From NCBI GenBank assembly GCA_964531105.1, contig CAZHFN010000009.1, positions 1 through 64,000 on the forward strand: DNA of 64,000 nucleotides. Reading direction: 5' to 3'. The notes below the pieces were generated by a model. That model was not told the origin of the DNA. It ran no database searches and saw only the letters and a list, made by a program, of their open reading frames with translations. Of this stretch, positions 16,401 through 27,732 are shown one piece after another (positions within the stretch are counted from its first letter, which is position 1; the number at the start of each line of letters is the position of its first letter). This DNA is from UBA2256 sp964531105. GTDB lineage: Bacteria > Spirochaetota > Spirochaetia > Treponematales > Rectinemataceae. The position numbers and the translations under genes were made by a program.

Positions 16401-17642
16401 ATGAAACAAAGAAGAGTCGCGGTAACTGGACTTGGGGTTGTAAGCCCCATCGGCAATGATATTCCCTCCTTTTGGCAATCCGTTAAGGAGGGCCGGTCGG
16501 GTATAGGACCCATAACCCTGATCGATTCATCCGATCTGGCGGTGCGCATCGCCGGGGAGGTTAAGGGCTTCGATCCCAGCCTCCGTATCGACCCTAAAGA
16601 AGCCAAGAAGATGGACCGCTATACCCAATTTGCGGTCTACGCGGCCGCCGAAGCCCTCCTTGATGCGGGGCTTTCCAAGGAAACCCTGGATTCCCAGCGC
16701 ACCGGTGTCTGCATCGGTACAGGCCAGGGCGGATCGGCCAGCATAGAGGAAGCGGTAACCCGCCTCGTCCAGCGAGGCCCCAGCCGGGTGCCTCCCCTCA
16801 CCGTAGCCAAAAGCCTGGCCAACTTCGGCCCCGCCCAAATAGCCATGACCTTCAACATCACCGGCCCCTGCCAATGCATAGTGACAGCCTGCGCCGCCGG
16901 CACCGACGCCATCGGCCAGGCTATGCGGCTCATACGCGAGGGCTATGTGGACAGGGTAATAGCCGGCGGATCCGAAGCCAGCGTTGTGCGGATGTGCATG
17001 TCCAGCTTTATCAACATCCAGGCCATCTCGGCCCGCAACGACGAACCCGAAAAGGCCTCCCGCCCCTTCGACAGAGACAGGGACGGCTTTGTGATGGCCG
17101 AGGGGGCCGGCGTTCTGGTGCTAGAGGACTACGAGATGGCAGTCGCAAGAGGCGCCCGGATCTATGCCGAGGTGGCCGGTTTCGGACAGACCTGCGATGC
17201 CCACCATCTCACTGCCCCCGACCCAGATGGAGCCGGGGTTGCCAGGGCTATCAATCTGGCCCTCTCCGACGCCGGTCTTAAGCCGGAGGATGTAGACTGG
17301 GTAAGCGCCCATGGCACATCCACGCCCCTCAATGACCCCATAGAAACCAAGGCCATAAAGACTGCCTTTGGCGACTACGCACGGCGCATCAAAGTTTCCA
17401 GCCTCAAGTCCATGACAGGACACTGCATTGGCGCAGCCGGTGCCATAGAGTCCATCGCGGGCATTCTGGGCATGCAGGAAGACTTTATCCACGCCACCAT
17501 CAACTATGATAATCCCGATCCCGAATGCGATCTGGATTATGTGCCCAACAAGGGCATCACCATGCCCATCAGGGCCTTTGTAAAAAATTCCATGGGATTC
17601 GGCGGACAAAATGCTGTGGTAGTTTACAAAAGCGTGCGATAA
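16401..17642 (+). CDS. fabF: 3-oxoacyl-ACP synthase II
   Basis: 413 residues, usual FabF length. The catalytic triad is visible: Cys in IVTACAAGTDAIG, His in SAHGTSTPLND and His in TGHCIGAAGAIE, with NSMGFGGQNA at the C-terminus. It condenses malonyl-ACP with acyl-ACP. ATG 16401 lies two bases after the fabG stop with GGGGATG-type purines before it, so it is in the same operon. The HCIG in place of the more common HLLG is a minor variation. Confidence 0.96.
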   Translation: MKQRRVAVTGLGVVSPIGNDIPSFWQSVKEGRSGIGPITLIDSSDLAVRIAGEVKGFDPSLRIDPKEAKKMDRYTQFAVYAAAEALLDAGLSKETLDSQRTGVCIGTGQGGSASIEEAVTRLVQRGPSRVPPLTVAKSLANFGPAQIAMTFNITGPCQCIVTACAAGTDAIGQAMRLIREGYVDRVIAGGSEASVVRMCMSSFINIQAISARNDEPEKASRPFDRDRDGFVMAEGAGVLVLEDYEMAVARGARIYAEVAGFGQTCDAHHLTAPDPDGAGVARAINLALSDAGLKPEDVDWVSAHGTSTPLNDPIETKAIKTAFGDYARRIKVSSLKSMTGHCIGAAGAIESIAGILGMQEDFIHATINYDNPDPECDLDYVPNKGITMPIRAFVKNSMGFGGQNAVVVYKSVR

Positions 17643-17648
17643 TACTGT

Positions 17649-19925
17649 GTGAGCAACAGCGCTGAACCCAAAGAAGAGTCCCTCGAAGCAGGCAATCCCC
17701 TCGCCCCCGGAGCTTTTATAGGTCCCGAGGGCGTATATTTTTCAATATTTTCCCGCCACGCCCAGGCCATGACCCTCTGTCTCTACGACAGCATTCATAC
17801 AAGCCTACCGGCCAGGGAACTTCGCCTCGATCCCGTAAATAACCGCACCGGCGACATGTGGCACTGCCACGTCCGGGGCCTTAAGCCCGGAGCCCTCTAT
17901 CTCTGGAGAGCCGAAGGCCCCTTCAACCCCGCCAAGGGACATCGTTTCAACCCCAACAGAGCCCTCATAGACCCCTATGCCAAAGCCCTCACCAATGGAA
18001 CCTGGGACTTGAGCAAGGCCTTGGGCTACGACCCCCAATCCCCCGACGCCGACCTTTCCCTCTCCGCCCATAGGGACGATGCGCCCCTGCCCAAGTGCGT
18101 TGTGGTAGACGATGAATTCGATTGGCAGGGCGATGCTCCGCTGAACTACCATCTCAAAGACTGCGTCATCTACGAAGCCCATGTCCGAGGCCTCACCCGA
18201 GGGCTTCTGGGCCCTGACAGCTTCGGATCTCCAACCCCTAAGCCCCTACCCCCCGGTGTCACATCCCTGGAACACCCCGGCACCTACCGCGGCGTAGCGG
18301 AAATGATCGGATACTTCAAGCGCCTGGGCATCACCAGCCTAGAGTTTCTCCCCCTGCACGAATTCGATTCGGCCGAGCATTTCCGCCGCAATCCCGCGAC
18401 AGGGGCCTTGCTCAGCAATTACTGGGGCTATTCACCCCTGGCCTTCTTCGCCCCCAAGGCAGGCTATGCCTATGTGGACGGACAATCCCATTCAGGCGAT
18501 CCTTCCTTTCCCGTGAGGGAATTCAAGTACATGGTAAGGGAGCTTCACAAAGCCGGCATAGAGGTAATTCTCGACGTGGTGTTCAATCACAGCGCCGAGG
18601 GCAACGAACTGGGGCCTACACTCTCCTTCAGAGGCCTGGACAACTCCGTCTACTACATGCTGGATGAGGACAAGCGGCGTTACAAGAACTACTCCGGCTG
18701 TGGCAATACCCTCAACTGCAATCATCCCGTCATGCGCACCCTTATACAGGACTGCCTGCGCTACTGGGTAGTCCAGATGCATGTCGACGGCTTCCGCTTC
18801 GACCTGGGTTCCATCCTGGGCAGGGATTCCTCGGGCAAGTTATTGGAAAATCCCCCGGTGATAGAATCCATAGCCGAGGATCCCCTGCTGCGCAACACAA
18901 AGATAATAGCCGAAGCCTGGGATGCCGGCGGGGCCTATCAGGTGGGTTCCTTTCCCGGCGGGCGCTGGGCCGAATGGAACGATAAGTACAGGGATGATGT
19001 CCGTCGATTCTGGCGAGGAGAAAATGCCTCGGCCATCCATCTAGCCACCCGTATTACAGGCTCCAGCGATCTTTTTTTGCGGGACGGGAGAAAGCCCTTC
19101 CACTCCATAAATTTTGTGACAGCCCACGACGGTTTTACCCTGAACGACCTGGTCAGCTATACCCGCAAGCACAACGAAGAGAACGGCGAAGACAATAGGG
19201 ACGGCACTGAAGCCAACTGGTCCCAGAACTTTGGCGTCGAAGGCCCAACGGAGGACATGGCCGTCGAGGCTAAGAGAACCAGGCAGCTGCGTAATTTCCT
19301 GGCCACCCTCCTCCTCTCCATAGGCACCCCCATGGTACTAGGGGGCGATGAACTTAGAAGAACTCAGCGAGGCAACAACAATGCCTACTGCCAGGATAAC
19401 GAAATAAGCTGGTACGATTGGAAGAGTGCCGAGCGCCATGGCGATCTCTTGGATTTCTTCTCCGCCCTTGTCGCGTTCAGAAAGGAACATCCGGCCTTTA
19501 GGCGTCCCGAATTCTTTACCGGCCAGGACACGGACAACAACTTGCTGCCCGACATAACCTGGTATGATGAAAGAGGCCTTTCCCCCGATTGGATGTCCAT
19601 GAACCACACCTTGGCAGCCCTGATCGACGGCTCGGCCCAGGAAGCCTGGGGTAAAAGCGAGGCTCATTCTCCAAGCGCCCAAGGTGAGAAGGATACCGGG
19701 GACGACGACTTTTACATCATGTTCAACGCCTCTGCCCACGGCATAGTCTTTACCGTTCCCAAGCACCCCCGAGGTCTCGCCTGGCATAAAGTCCTGGACA
19801 CCGCCACCACCCCCTCGCAGCACCGCATTTCCGTCAGCGATGCCAGGCGCAGCCTGCCAGTCGGCCATACCTGCCCCCTGGCTCCCCGCTCAATAGTCCT
19901 CCTTGTAGCGCCCCGCGCTTCATAA
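17649..19925 (+). CDS. glgX: glycogen debranching enzyme GlgX
   Basis: 758-residue GH13 isoamylase-type enzyme, 7 bases after fabF with a GTG start. An N-terminal CBM48-like domain (about residues 15-115) precedes the barrel. The four conserved regions are VILDVVFNHSAEG, DGFRFDLGSIL (nucleophile Asp), IAEAWDAGG (acid Glu) and FVTAHDGFTLNDLV. The DRDGTEANWSQNFG-like and LGGDELRRTQRGNNNAYCQDN-like segments are typical of GlgX. It hydrolyses alpha-1,6 branches in glycogen limit dextrin. Its place in a fatty-acid synthesis operon is unusual; no other glg gene is in the window. Confidence 0.95.
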   Translation: MSNSAEPKEESLEAGNPLAPGAFIGPEGVYFSIFSRHAQAMTLCLYDSIHTSLPARELRLDPVNNRTGDMWHCHVRGLKPGALYLWRAEGPFNPAKGHRFNPNRALIDPYAKALTNGTWDLSKALGYDPQSPDADLSLSAHRDDAPLPKCVVVDDEFDWQGDAPLNYHLKDCVIYEAHVRGLTRGLLGPDSFGSPTPKPLPPGVTSLEHPGTYRGVAEMIGYFKRLGITSLEFLPLHEFDSAEHFRRNPATGALLSNYWGYSPLAFFAPKAGYAYVDGQSHSGDPSFPVREFKYMVRELHKAGIEVILDVVFNHSAEGNELGPTLSFRGLDNSVYYMLDEDKRRYKNYSGCGNTLNCNHPVMRTLIQDCLRYWVVQMHVDGFRFDLGSILGRDSSGKLLENPPVIESIAEDPLLRNTKIIAEAWDAGGAYQVGSFPGGRWAEWNDKYRDDVRRFWRGENASAIHLATRITGSSDLFLRDGRKPFHSINFVTAHDGFTLNDLVSYTRKHNEENGEDNRDGTEANWSQNFGVEGPTEDMAVEAKRTRQLRNFLATLLLSIGTPMVLGGDELRRTQRGNNNAYCQDNEISWYDWKSAERHGDLLDFFSALVAFRKEHPAFRRPEFFTGQDTDNNLLPDITWYDERGLSPDWMSMNHTLAALIDGSAQEAWGKSEAHSPSAQGEKDTGDDDFYIMFNASAHGIVFTVPKHPRGLAWHKVLDTATTPSQHRISVSDARRSLPVGHTCPLAPRSIVLLVAPRAS

Positions 19926-20001
19926 TTACCGCTCCCGCGGCCGACCAGTCTAAACTTGCCCCGAGCCAGGGGTAATCCGTATATTCTAGTCACGGTACAG
20001 T

Positions 20002-20691
20002 ATGGACAGACAAGAAAAGCCAGCAGCGGCCTATTACCTTCGCCGCGGAATACGAGAACTTTCGATACACAGGCCCGATAGGGCTATAAGCAGCCTCCGC
20101 CAGGCCGTGGACTCCATTCCCCCCTCCTGTTCGGAAGAACTCTCCCAAGCCCTCTACTGGCTTTCCGTAGCCCTCATCCGCCTGGATGAAAGACCCATGG
20201 CGGTAAAAAGTCTGGCTTCGGCCCAAAAGCTGCGTCGGCGGGGCTATGCCAGACGCCTTTACCTGCGAACCGTCAATGAATATGGCATGCCCAAGCAGGA
20301 CAGCCCAGATCTGGACGATTTCTACGCCTTTACCAGCATCCAGATGGCCTACTATCTATCCAAAAAATCCAAGGGCAGATTCGATTCCTTCCAGGAAAGG
20401 GATACAGTGCTCAGGCTTATAATGGATGCCTGGAAGCAGCTGGGCGGTACCGGCGAACTGGACGATAGAGACAGCTGCGAAAAACTAGACGTATTCCGCA
20501 GAACCAAGATTAACTATCCCAGCTTCGGCCTTTCCTCAACCAGCCAGTTGGCAACATCCAGGACAATAGTTCGGGCTAGCTTCGGTACCGCTGGAAGAAC
20601 CTCGCTTCGGGCCTCGGATCGCTGTTCCTGCGGCTCCGGTCTGCCCTACAGGCAATGCTGCGGTCGGGTGAAACACCTAAGAGAGCTCTGA
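20002..20691 (+). CDS. TPR-like protein with C-terminal SEC-C zinc motif
   Basis: 229 residues. The N-terminal 80 residues are two or three TPR-like helical pairs (YYLRRGIRELSIHRPDRAI, ALYWLSVALIRLDERPMAV). The middle part is unclassified. The C-terminus carries a SEC-C zinc-binding motif, CSCGSGLPYRQCCG, as found at the end of SecA and in many small adaptor proteins. A link to SecA or to translation cannot be shown from context. TATTCT at 19982-19987 may serve as a -10 with a very short leader; no Shine-Dalgarno is seen. Confidence 0.65.
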   Translation: MDRQEKPAAAYYLRRGIRELSIHRPDRAISSLRQAVDSIPPSCSEELSQALYWLSVALIRLDERPMAVKSLASAQKLRRRGYARRLYLRTVNEYGMPKQDSPDLDDFYAFTSIQMAYYLSKKSKGRFDSFQERDTVLRLIMDAWKQLGGTGELDDRDSCEKLDVFRRTKINYPSFGLSSTSQLATSRTIVRASFGTAGRTSLRASDRCSCGSGLPYRQCCGRVKHLREL

Positions 20692-20697
20692 TCCGCC

Positions 20698-20738
20698 CTC
20701 AACTGTTTCGTTTACACACAATTGAGAGCCCATTTTTT
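20698..20738 (+). terminator. candidate terminator after the SEC-C gene
   Basis: Inverted arms CTCAACTG and CAATTGAG (one mismatch) enclose a 13-base loop and are followed after six bases by a run of six T. It overlaps the stretch just after the stop codon. Confidence 0.45.
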
Positions 20739-20898
20739 CCTACCATGTCATTATGAAACAATACGCCTCTTCATGCCTGCGACAGACTGGATCAATCCTA
20801 GAATTTTGCGACCTTCTACATATAATGTAGTTGATATAATTACATATATTATAATATAATATCTAATATTTTAAAGATATTTTTTACAAATCTCTTTT

Positions 20899-20915
20899 TT
20901 GGCATGGCATGTGCA
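20899..20915 (+). promoter_or_regulatory. sigma-54-type (-24/-12) promoter of the sigma-factor gene
   Basis: The sequence TTGGCATGGCATGTGCA has GG at 20901-20902 and GC at 20913-20914, the exact spacing of RpoN promoters, and differs from the YTGGCACGRNNNTTGCW consensus at two positions. Predicted +1 at about 20926 would give a 15-nt leader containing GAGGAG before ATG 20941. It is preceded by a strikingly AT-rich segment (about 20820-20890), which could aid bending or activator contact but also contains several TATAAT-like words, so a sigma-70 promoter is possible as well. Confidence 0.5.
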
Positions 20916-20940
20916 TATATATAGCCAGAGGAGAGAAAAC

Positions 20941-21810
20941 ATGAGAAAAAGCAGTTCGTACATGAGCACCGGTTCCGACGCTTCGGATGAAAATATTCTC
21001 TCAATTTACCTTAAAGAAATTAACAAGATTCCCTTGCTCACCAGAGATCAGGAAAATGATTATGCCACCAGGGCAGCCAAGGGTGAAAAGTTCGCTCAAG
21101 ATATGCTGGTTAAGTCCAATCTTCGCTTTGTCGTCAATGTGGCTAAAAAGTATCAAAACCAAGGCCTGCCCCTCTCGGATCTAATCTCCGAGGGCAATAT
21201 CGGTCTTATGAATGCCATTGAACGCTACGATGTAAGCAAGGGCTACCACTTCATATCCTACGCAGTCTGGTGGATCCGCCAAGCCATCCTCAAGGCTGTA
21301 TGCGAAAAAAGTCGCATGATCCGCCTCCCCCTCAACAGGGCCAACGAGCTCGTGCAGATCGAAAAAGCCAGGAAGAATTTCGAAGGTCTCTCGGAAGATC
21401 AGGAAATTCGCGATGTGGCTGCCTACCTGAATATGGATCCCGATCATGTGGCAGAAATAGTCGCCGTCTCCAGGGACCTTGTATCCTTGGACAGCCCTGT
21501 GTACGACGAAAGAAACGCCAGCGTCGTTGGCGATTTTATCGAAAATGACGCCTATCAGAGTCCCGAGAACTATGCATCCGAGCTCAATCTCAAGGACGAT
21601 CTCAATAATGTGCTCACCATGCTCAATATCAAGGAACGCCAGGTTATAGAGTACCGCTTCGGAATTAACGGAAAACGCCCCATGAGCCTGAAGGAAATCG
21701 GCGATCGCATGAATCTCACGAAAGAGAGAATCAGGCAGATAGAAAAAGCCGCCCTCAGGAAGATTTCCGTTCCCGAAGTCATGGAAAGGCTGGAAGCCTA
21801 CGTAGCCTAA
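20941..21810 (+). CDS. sigma-70 family RNA polymerase sigma factor (RpoS/short RpoD-like)
   Basis: 289 residues. Region 1.2 starts at SIYLKEINKIPLLTRDQE. Region 2 reads LVKSNLRFVVNVAKKYQNQGLPLSDLISEGNIGLMNAIE and continues to FISYAVWWIRQAI (-10 recognition). Region 3 follows (RLPLNRANEL), and region 4 ends in MSLKEIGDRMNLTKERIRQIEKAALRK (-35 helix-turn-helix). There is no region 1.1 or long non-conserved insert, so it is shorter than a housekeeping sigma-A and sized like RpoS-type factors. ATG 20941 follows GAGGAGAG. Whether it is the main or an alternative sigma factor depends on what else the genome encodes; the sigma-54-like promoter favours alternative. Confidence 0.85.
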   Translation: MRKSSSYMSTGSDASDENILSIYLKEINKIPLLTRDQENDYATRAAKGEKFAQDMLVKSNLRFVVNVAKKYQNQGLPLSDLISEGNIGLMNAIERYDVSKGYHFISYAVWWIRQAILKAVCEKSRMIRLPLNRANELVQIEKARKNFEGLSEDQEIRDVAAYLNMDPDHVAEIVAVSRDLVSLDSPVYDERNASVVGDFIENDAYQSPENYASELNLKDDLNNVLTMLNIKERQVIEYRFGINGKRPMSLKEIGDRMNLTKERIRQIEKAALRKISVPEVMERLEAYVA

Positions 21811-21866
21811 GGGAATGAGCCACACCTGCATGTAGGGTGTAGGTGATGGTATGCAATATGGATAGA

Positions 21867-21898
21867 CCGTCCGGATCATTTTCCGGGCGGTTTTTTTT
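21867..21898 (+). terminator. rho-independent terminator after the sigma-factor gene
   Basis: Stem ACCGTCCGG / CCGGGCGGT (one G-U pair) with a short loop (atcatttt) followed by a run of eight T. Confidence 0.8.
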
Positions 21899-21944
21899 CG
21901 GCTAGGATCTGTATGCCTTGCCAGTATCATGGTATATATGGTGT

Positions 21945-23033
21945 ATGGATTTTAAAGAGTATTCTAAAACAACCCGGGCAAATATAGCAGAAGTTCTATC
22001 CCATGAACTAACCAAGGCTCTGGATCGCAGCCCCTCCTTCTCCGGCGATTCGGCTCAAATATTTACGCTTCTAGATGAGTACGCAGGTGCAGGTAAAATG
22101 CTCAGGGGCATTCTAGCCTGTCTTTCTGCCCAACTATGTGGATTTATAGATTCGGGTACTCTCCACGCAGAGCCTTTGAATAAAACCGACAATTACCGGC
22201 TCGGCGTAGCCCTCGAACTGTTTCAGGCTGGGCTCCTGATCCACGACGACATTATGGACGGGGATGCTCTCAGGCGAGGCCTGCCCACACTCCACAAGAA
22301 ATTCGAAACACTCTATTCTGCCGCAGATGCCCATAACCCGGCACATCTGGGCGAAGCCTTGGGTATTTGTGCGGGCGACATCTGTTTCTTTCTGGCTTGG
22401 GAACTACTCTCCGAGTATGGTCCTGACATGCTCCGCCTTTTTTCCAGAGAACTTGTATCCGTATGCCTGGCTCAGAGCAAGGATGTCAGCTCGGGCGCTA
22501 TCGGTAGTTTTCCAGACTTGAAAACGGTGCTGGAAATATATACCTATAAGACCGCCCGCTATACGATCTGCCTACCCCTCTGCGCCGGGGCTATTGCAGC
22601 GGGCAGACCCGAGATCTGCCCCTATCTGGAGGAAATAGGCCTAAACCTAGGCATACTCTTTCAGCTCAAGGATGACAGCCTGGGTCTTTTTGGCAACGAA
22701 AGCCATATAGGTAAACCCATTGGTTCTGACCTGCGGGAAGGGAAAAAGACTCCCCATATCCTCCTACTCTATCCCAAGCTTTCAAGCCAGGAACGCTCCA
22801 AGTTTGACAGCTTATTCGGCAGGCAGGACATTAACGATACCGATGTGAACTATGTGAGGGGTCTTATTCGCTCCCATGGCGTCGATACGTATGTGGAACT
22901 AATGGAAAATGACTATGCCATAAAGGCACAGGAAGCCCTGAATCGACTTATCCAGGCATTCCCAGACCTGAATTCCCAGGCCACAACTCTTCTAAAAGAC
23001 TTTGTCAGCTATTCCCTGTCCCGGCAGAACTAA
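21945..23033 (+). CDS. polyprenyl synthetase (isoprenyl diphosphate synthase)
   Basis: 362 residues. The first aspartate-rich motif is LLIHDDIMDGDALRRG (DDxxD-type) and the second is FQLKDDSLGLFG. The GKMLRG segment near residue 50 supplies the diphosphate-binding Lys/Arg. The two motifs define trans-prenyl chain elongation from IPP and an allylic diphosphate; product chain length (geranylgeranyl, octaprenyl and so on) is not certain. ATG 21945 is the likely start, with TATATA 6 bases upstream and no Shine-Dalgarno; longer in-frame starts lie in the promoter region. It is a single gene ending next to the parS sites. Confidence 0.85.
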   Translation: MDFKEYSKTTRANIAEVLSHELTKALDRSPSFSGDSAQIFTLLDEYAGAGKMLRGILACLSAQLCGFIDSGTLHAEPLNKTDNYRLGVALELFQAGLLIHDDIMDGDALRRGLPTLHKKFETLYSAADAHNPAHLGEALGICAGDICFFLAWELLSEYGPDMLRLFSRELVSVCLAQSKDVSSGAIGSFPDLKTVLEIYTYKTARYTICLPLCAGAIAAGRPEICPYLEEIGLNLGILFQLKDDSLGLFGNESHIGKPIGSDLREGKKTPHILLLYPKLSSQERSKFDSLFGRQDINDTDVNYVRGLIRSHGVDTYVELMENDYAIKAQEALNRLIQAFPDLNSQATTLLKDFVSYSLSRQN

Positions 23034-23037
23034 AAAT

Positions 23038-23053
23038 TGTTTCACGTGAAACC
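23038..23053. other. parS site 1
   Basis: TGTTTCACGTGAAACC matches the ParB-binding parS consensus at 15 of 16 positions (last base C instead of A). It begins 5 bases after the polyprenyl synthetase stop codon. ParB/Spo0J nucleates here to organise the origin for segregation and to load SMC. parA and parB are not in the window. Confidence 0.88.
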
Positions 23054-23107
23054 TTTTCTCCACGCCCAGGACATGCAAGGCCAGCGCCGGAGGATAGCCA
23101 AAAGCCT

Positions 23108-23123
23108 TGTTTCACGTGAAACA
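23108..23123. other. parS site 2
   Basis: TGTTTCACGTGAAACA is a perfect 16-base parS palindrome, 70 bases from site 1 and about 6.7 kb from the proposed unwinding site. Confidence 0.92.
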
Positions 23124-23127
23124 AAAA

Positions 23128-23165
23128 GGGCTGCAGAAGTTTATAACTCCGGCAGCCCTTTTATT
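23128..23165. terminator. bidirectional terminator between polyprenyl synthetase and gyrA
   Basis: Perfect stem GGGCTGC (23128-23134) / GCAGCCC (23152-23158) with an inner AGTT/AACT pairing. T-rich tail to the right (TTTTATTTA) and an A-run to the left (T-run on the minus strand), so it can stop both convergent transcripts. It directly adjoins parS site 2. Confidence 0.8.
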
Positions 23166-23208
23166 TAATGCTGAGCAAGGTGGCCTCAGCATTGAAACTT
23201 GTGTTTCT

Positions 23209-25806
<2,598 letters not shown>

Positions 25807-25818
25807 TTTTTCGCTTTC

Positions 25819-27732
25819 CTACACGTCGAGGTTGGAGACTGCGAGGGCATTCTCCTCGATGAACTGCCGCCTGGGCTCCACCTGTTCACCCATGAGGGTG
25901 GTAAACATCTGCTCGGCGAGCACGGCGTCCTCCATGGTGATTCGGATCATGTTCCTGCGTTCGGGATCCATGGTCGTCTCCCAGAGCTGCTCGGGGTTCA
26001 TCTCGCCCAAGCCCTTGTAACGCTGCATCGCCACCTTGGAAGGATCCTTGCCGACAATGCCCGCTAGGATCTTGTCCTTTTCGGCGTCATCGTAGGCATA
26101 GCGCAATTCCTTATCCCATGTGATTTTATATAGTGGCGGCATGGCGAGATACACGTAGCCGCCCTCGATGAGAGGGTTCATGTAGCGATAGAAAAAGGTC
26201 AAGAGGAGGGTTCGGATATGGGAGCCGTCCACATCGGCATCGGCCATGATGATGATCTTGTGGTAGCGCAGCTTCGCCACGTCGAATTCAGGTCCCAGGC
26301 CGGCGCCCAGGCTGGCGATGATGGGCTGGAGCTTGTCGTTGCCGATAACCTTATCGATGCGGGTTTTCTCCACGTTGAGCATCTTGCCCCAGAGCGAGAG
26401 AATGGCCTGGTGGACCCTGTTGCGGCCCATCTTGGCCGAACCGCCGGCTGAATCGCCCTCTACGAGGAAGATTTCGCATTTCGACGGATCCTTTTCCTGG
26501 CAGTCGGCCAGCTTGCCCGGCAGGCTCGCCGAGTCGAGGAGGTTCTTGCGCCGGGTGAGTTCGCGAGCCTGCCGGGCGGCGATGCGAGCTTTGGCGGCCA
26601 GTACGCACTTGTCCAGGATGGCGTCGATGATCTCGGGGTACTTCTGGAAGATGAGGTCGAGCTGGTCGGCGACGTAGGAGTCGACGATGCCCCGCACCTC
26701 GGAATTGCCCAGCTTGCCCTTGGTCTGGCCCTCAAACTGGGGTTCCATCACTTTAACGGAGAGGACGGCTGTAAGCCCTTCCTTTACGTCGTCGGTGGAG
26801 AGGGTCTCGTCCAGTTTCTTGAGGTATTTGGATTTCTTGAAAAATTCGTTAATGGTGCGCGAAAGGCCCGACCTGAAACCTATGAGGTGTGTGCCGCCTT
26901 CCTTGGTATTGATGCCGTTGACGTAAGAGAACACGGCTTCGTTGAAGCTGTCGTTGTACTGGAGGCCAACCTCGATCTCCACCTCGTCGCGGGTGCCGTG
27001 GAGATAGACTACATCCTTATGGAGGACGGTCTTGTTCTTATTGAGGTAGGCGACGAACTCGCTTAAACCCCCGTCGAACTTGAACTCCACCGTCTTGGGC
27101 ACCGAAAGCCGCTCGTCGACCAGGATGATGCGGATACCTTTGTTGAGGAAGGCCATCTCACGGAGGCGCGTGGAGAGGACATCGTAGCTGTAGACAGTGG
27201 TCTCTTCGAAGATAGTGGGATCGGCCTGGTAGCGCACCGTCGTGCCGTGTCTCGGCGAATCGCCGATCCTGGCCACAGGCGCCACCGGTATGCCCTGCTC
27301 GTAGCGCTGGAAGTACTCGCCGCCATCCACATAGACGGTCACGTCCATCCACGTGGAGAGGGCGTTGACGACAGAGACACCAACGCCATGGAGCCCGCCC
27401 GACACCTTGTAGTTTTTCTTGTCAAACTTGCCGCCGGCGTGGAGGCGGGTCATCACAAGCTCGAGGGCCGAAACGCCTTCGGTGGGATGAATGCCCACAG
27501 GGATGCCGCGGCCGTCATCCTCCACACGGACGATGTCGTTGTGCTCGAGCACGACGGTGATGGCATCACAGTAGCCCGCCAGAGCCTCGTCTATGGAGTT
27601 GTCCACAACCTCGTAGACAAGGTGATGGAGTCCATCTATGCCCGTAGAGCCGATATACATACCCGGGCGCTTGCGTACCGCCTCGAGTCCCTTGAGAACC
27701 TGAATACTGTTCGCTGAGTAGTTCGAATCCAT
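25819..27732 (-). CDS. gyrB: DNA gyrase subunit B
   Basis: 637 residues, the usual length of the short GyrB form. GHKL ATPase motifs are VVDNSIDEALAGYCD, VEDDGRGIPVGIHP and GGLHGVGVSVVNALS. The Toprim domain has LVEGDSAGGSAKMGRNR and IIMADADVDGSHIRTLLL, and the C-terminal QRYKGLGEMNPEQLWETTMDP contacts GyrA. It provides ATP-driven strand passage for negative supercoiling. It is first in gyrB-gyrA and points away from dnaA, with its promoter in the dnaA upstream region. Confidence 0.98.
   Translation of the reverse strand: MDSNYSANSIQVLKGLEAVRKRPGMYIGSTGIDGLHHLVYEVVDNSIDEALAGYCDAITVVLEHNDIVRVEDDGRGIPVGIHPTEGVSALELVMTRLHAGGKFDKKNYKVSGGLHGVGVSVVNALSTWMDVTVYVDGGEYFQRYEQGIPVAPVARIGDSPRHGTTVRYQADPTIFEETTVYSYDVLSTRLREMAFLNKGIRIILVDERLSVPKTVEFKFDGGLSEFVAYLNKNKTVLHKDVVYLHGTRDEVEIEVGLQYNDSFNEAVFSYVNGINTKEGGTHLIGFRSGLSRTINEFFKKSKYLKKLDETLSTDDVKEGLTAVLSVKVMEPQFEGQTKGKLGNSEVRGIVDSYVADQLDLIFQKYPEIIDAILDKCVLAAKARIAARQARELTRRKNLLDSASLPGKLADCQEKDPSKCEIFLVEGDSAGGSAKMGRNRVHQAILSLWGKMLNVEKTRIDKVIGNDKLQPIIASLGAGLGPEFDVAKLRYHKIIIMADADVDGSHIRTLLLTFFYRYMNPLIEGGYVYLAMPPLYKITWDKELRYAYDDAEKDKILAGIVGKDPSKVAMQRYKGLGEMNPEQLWETTMDPERRNMIRITMEDAVLAEQMFTTLMGEQVEPRRQFIEENALAVSNLDV

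Noticed and set aside
21181..21930. 249-codon open frame opposite the sigma-factor gene
   Set aside because: It runs antisense through a well-conserved sigma factor and across its terminator; no domain or start signal supports it.
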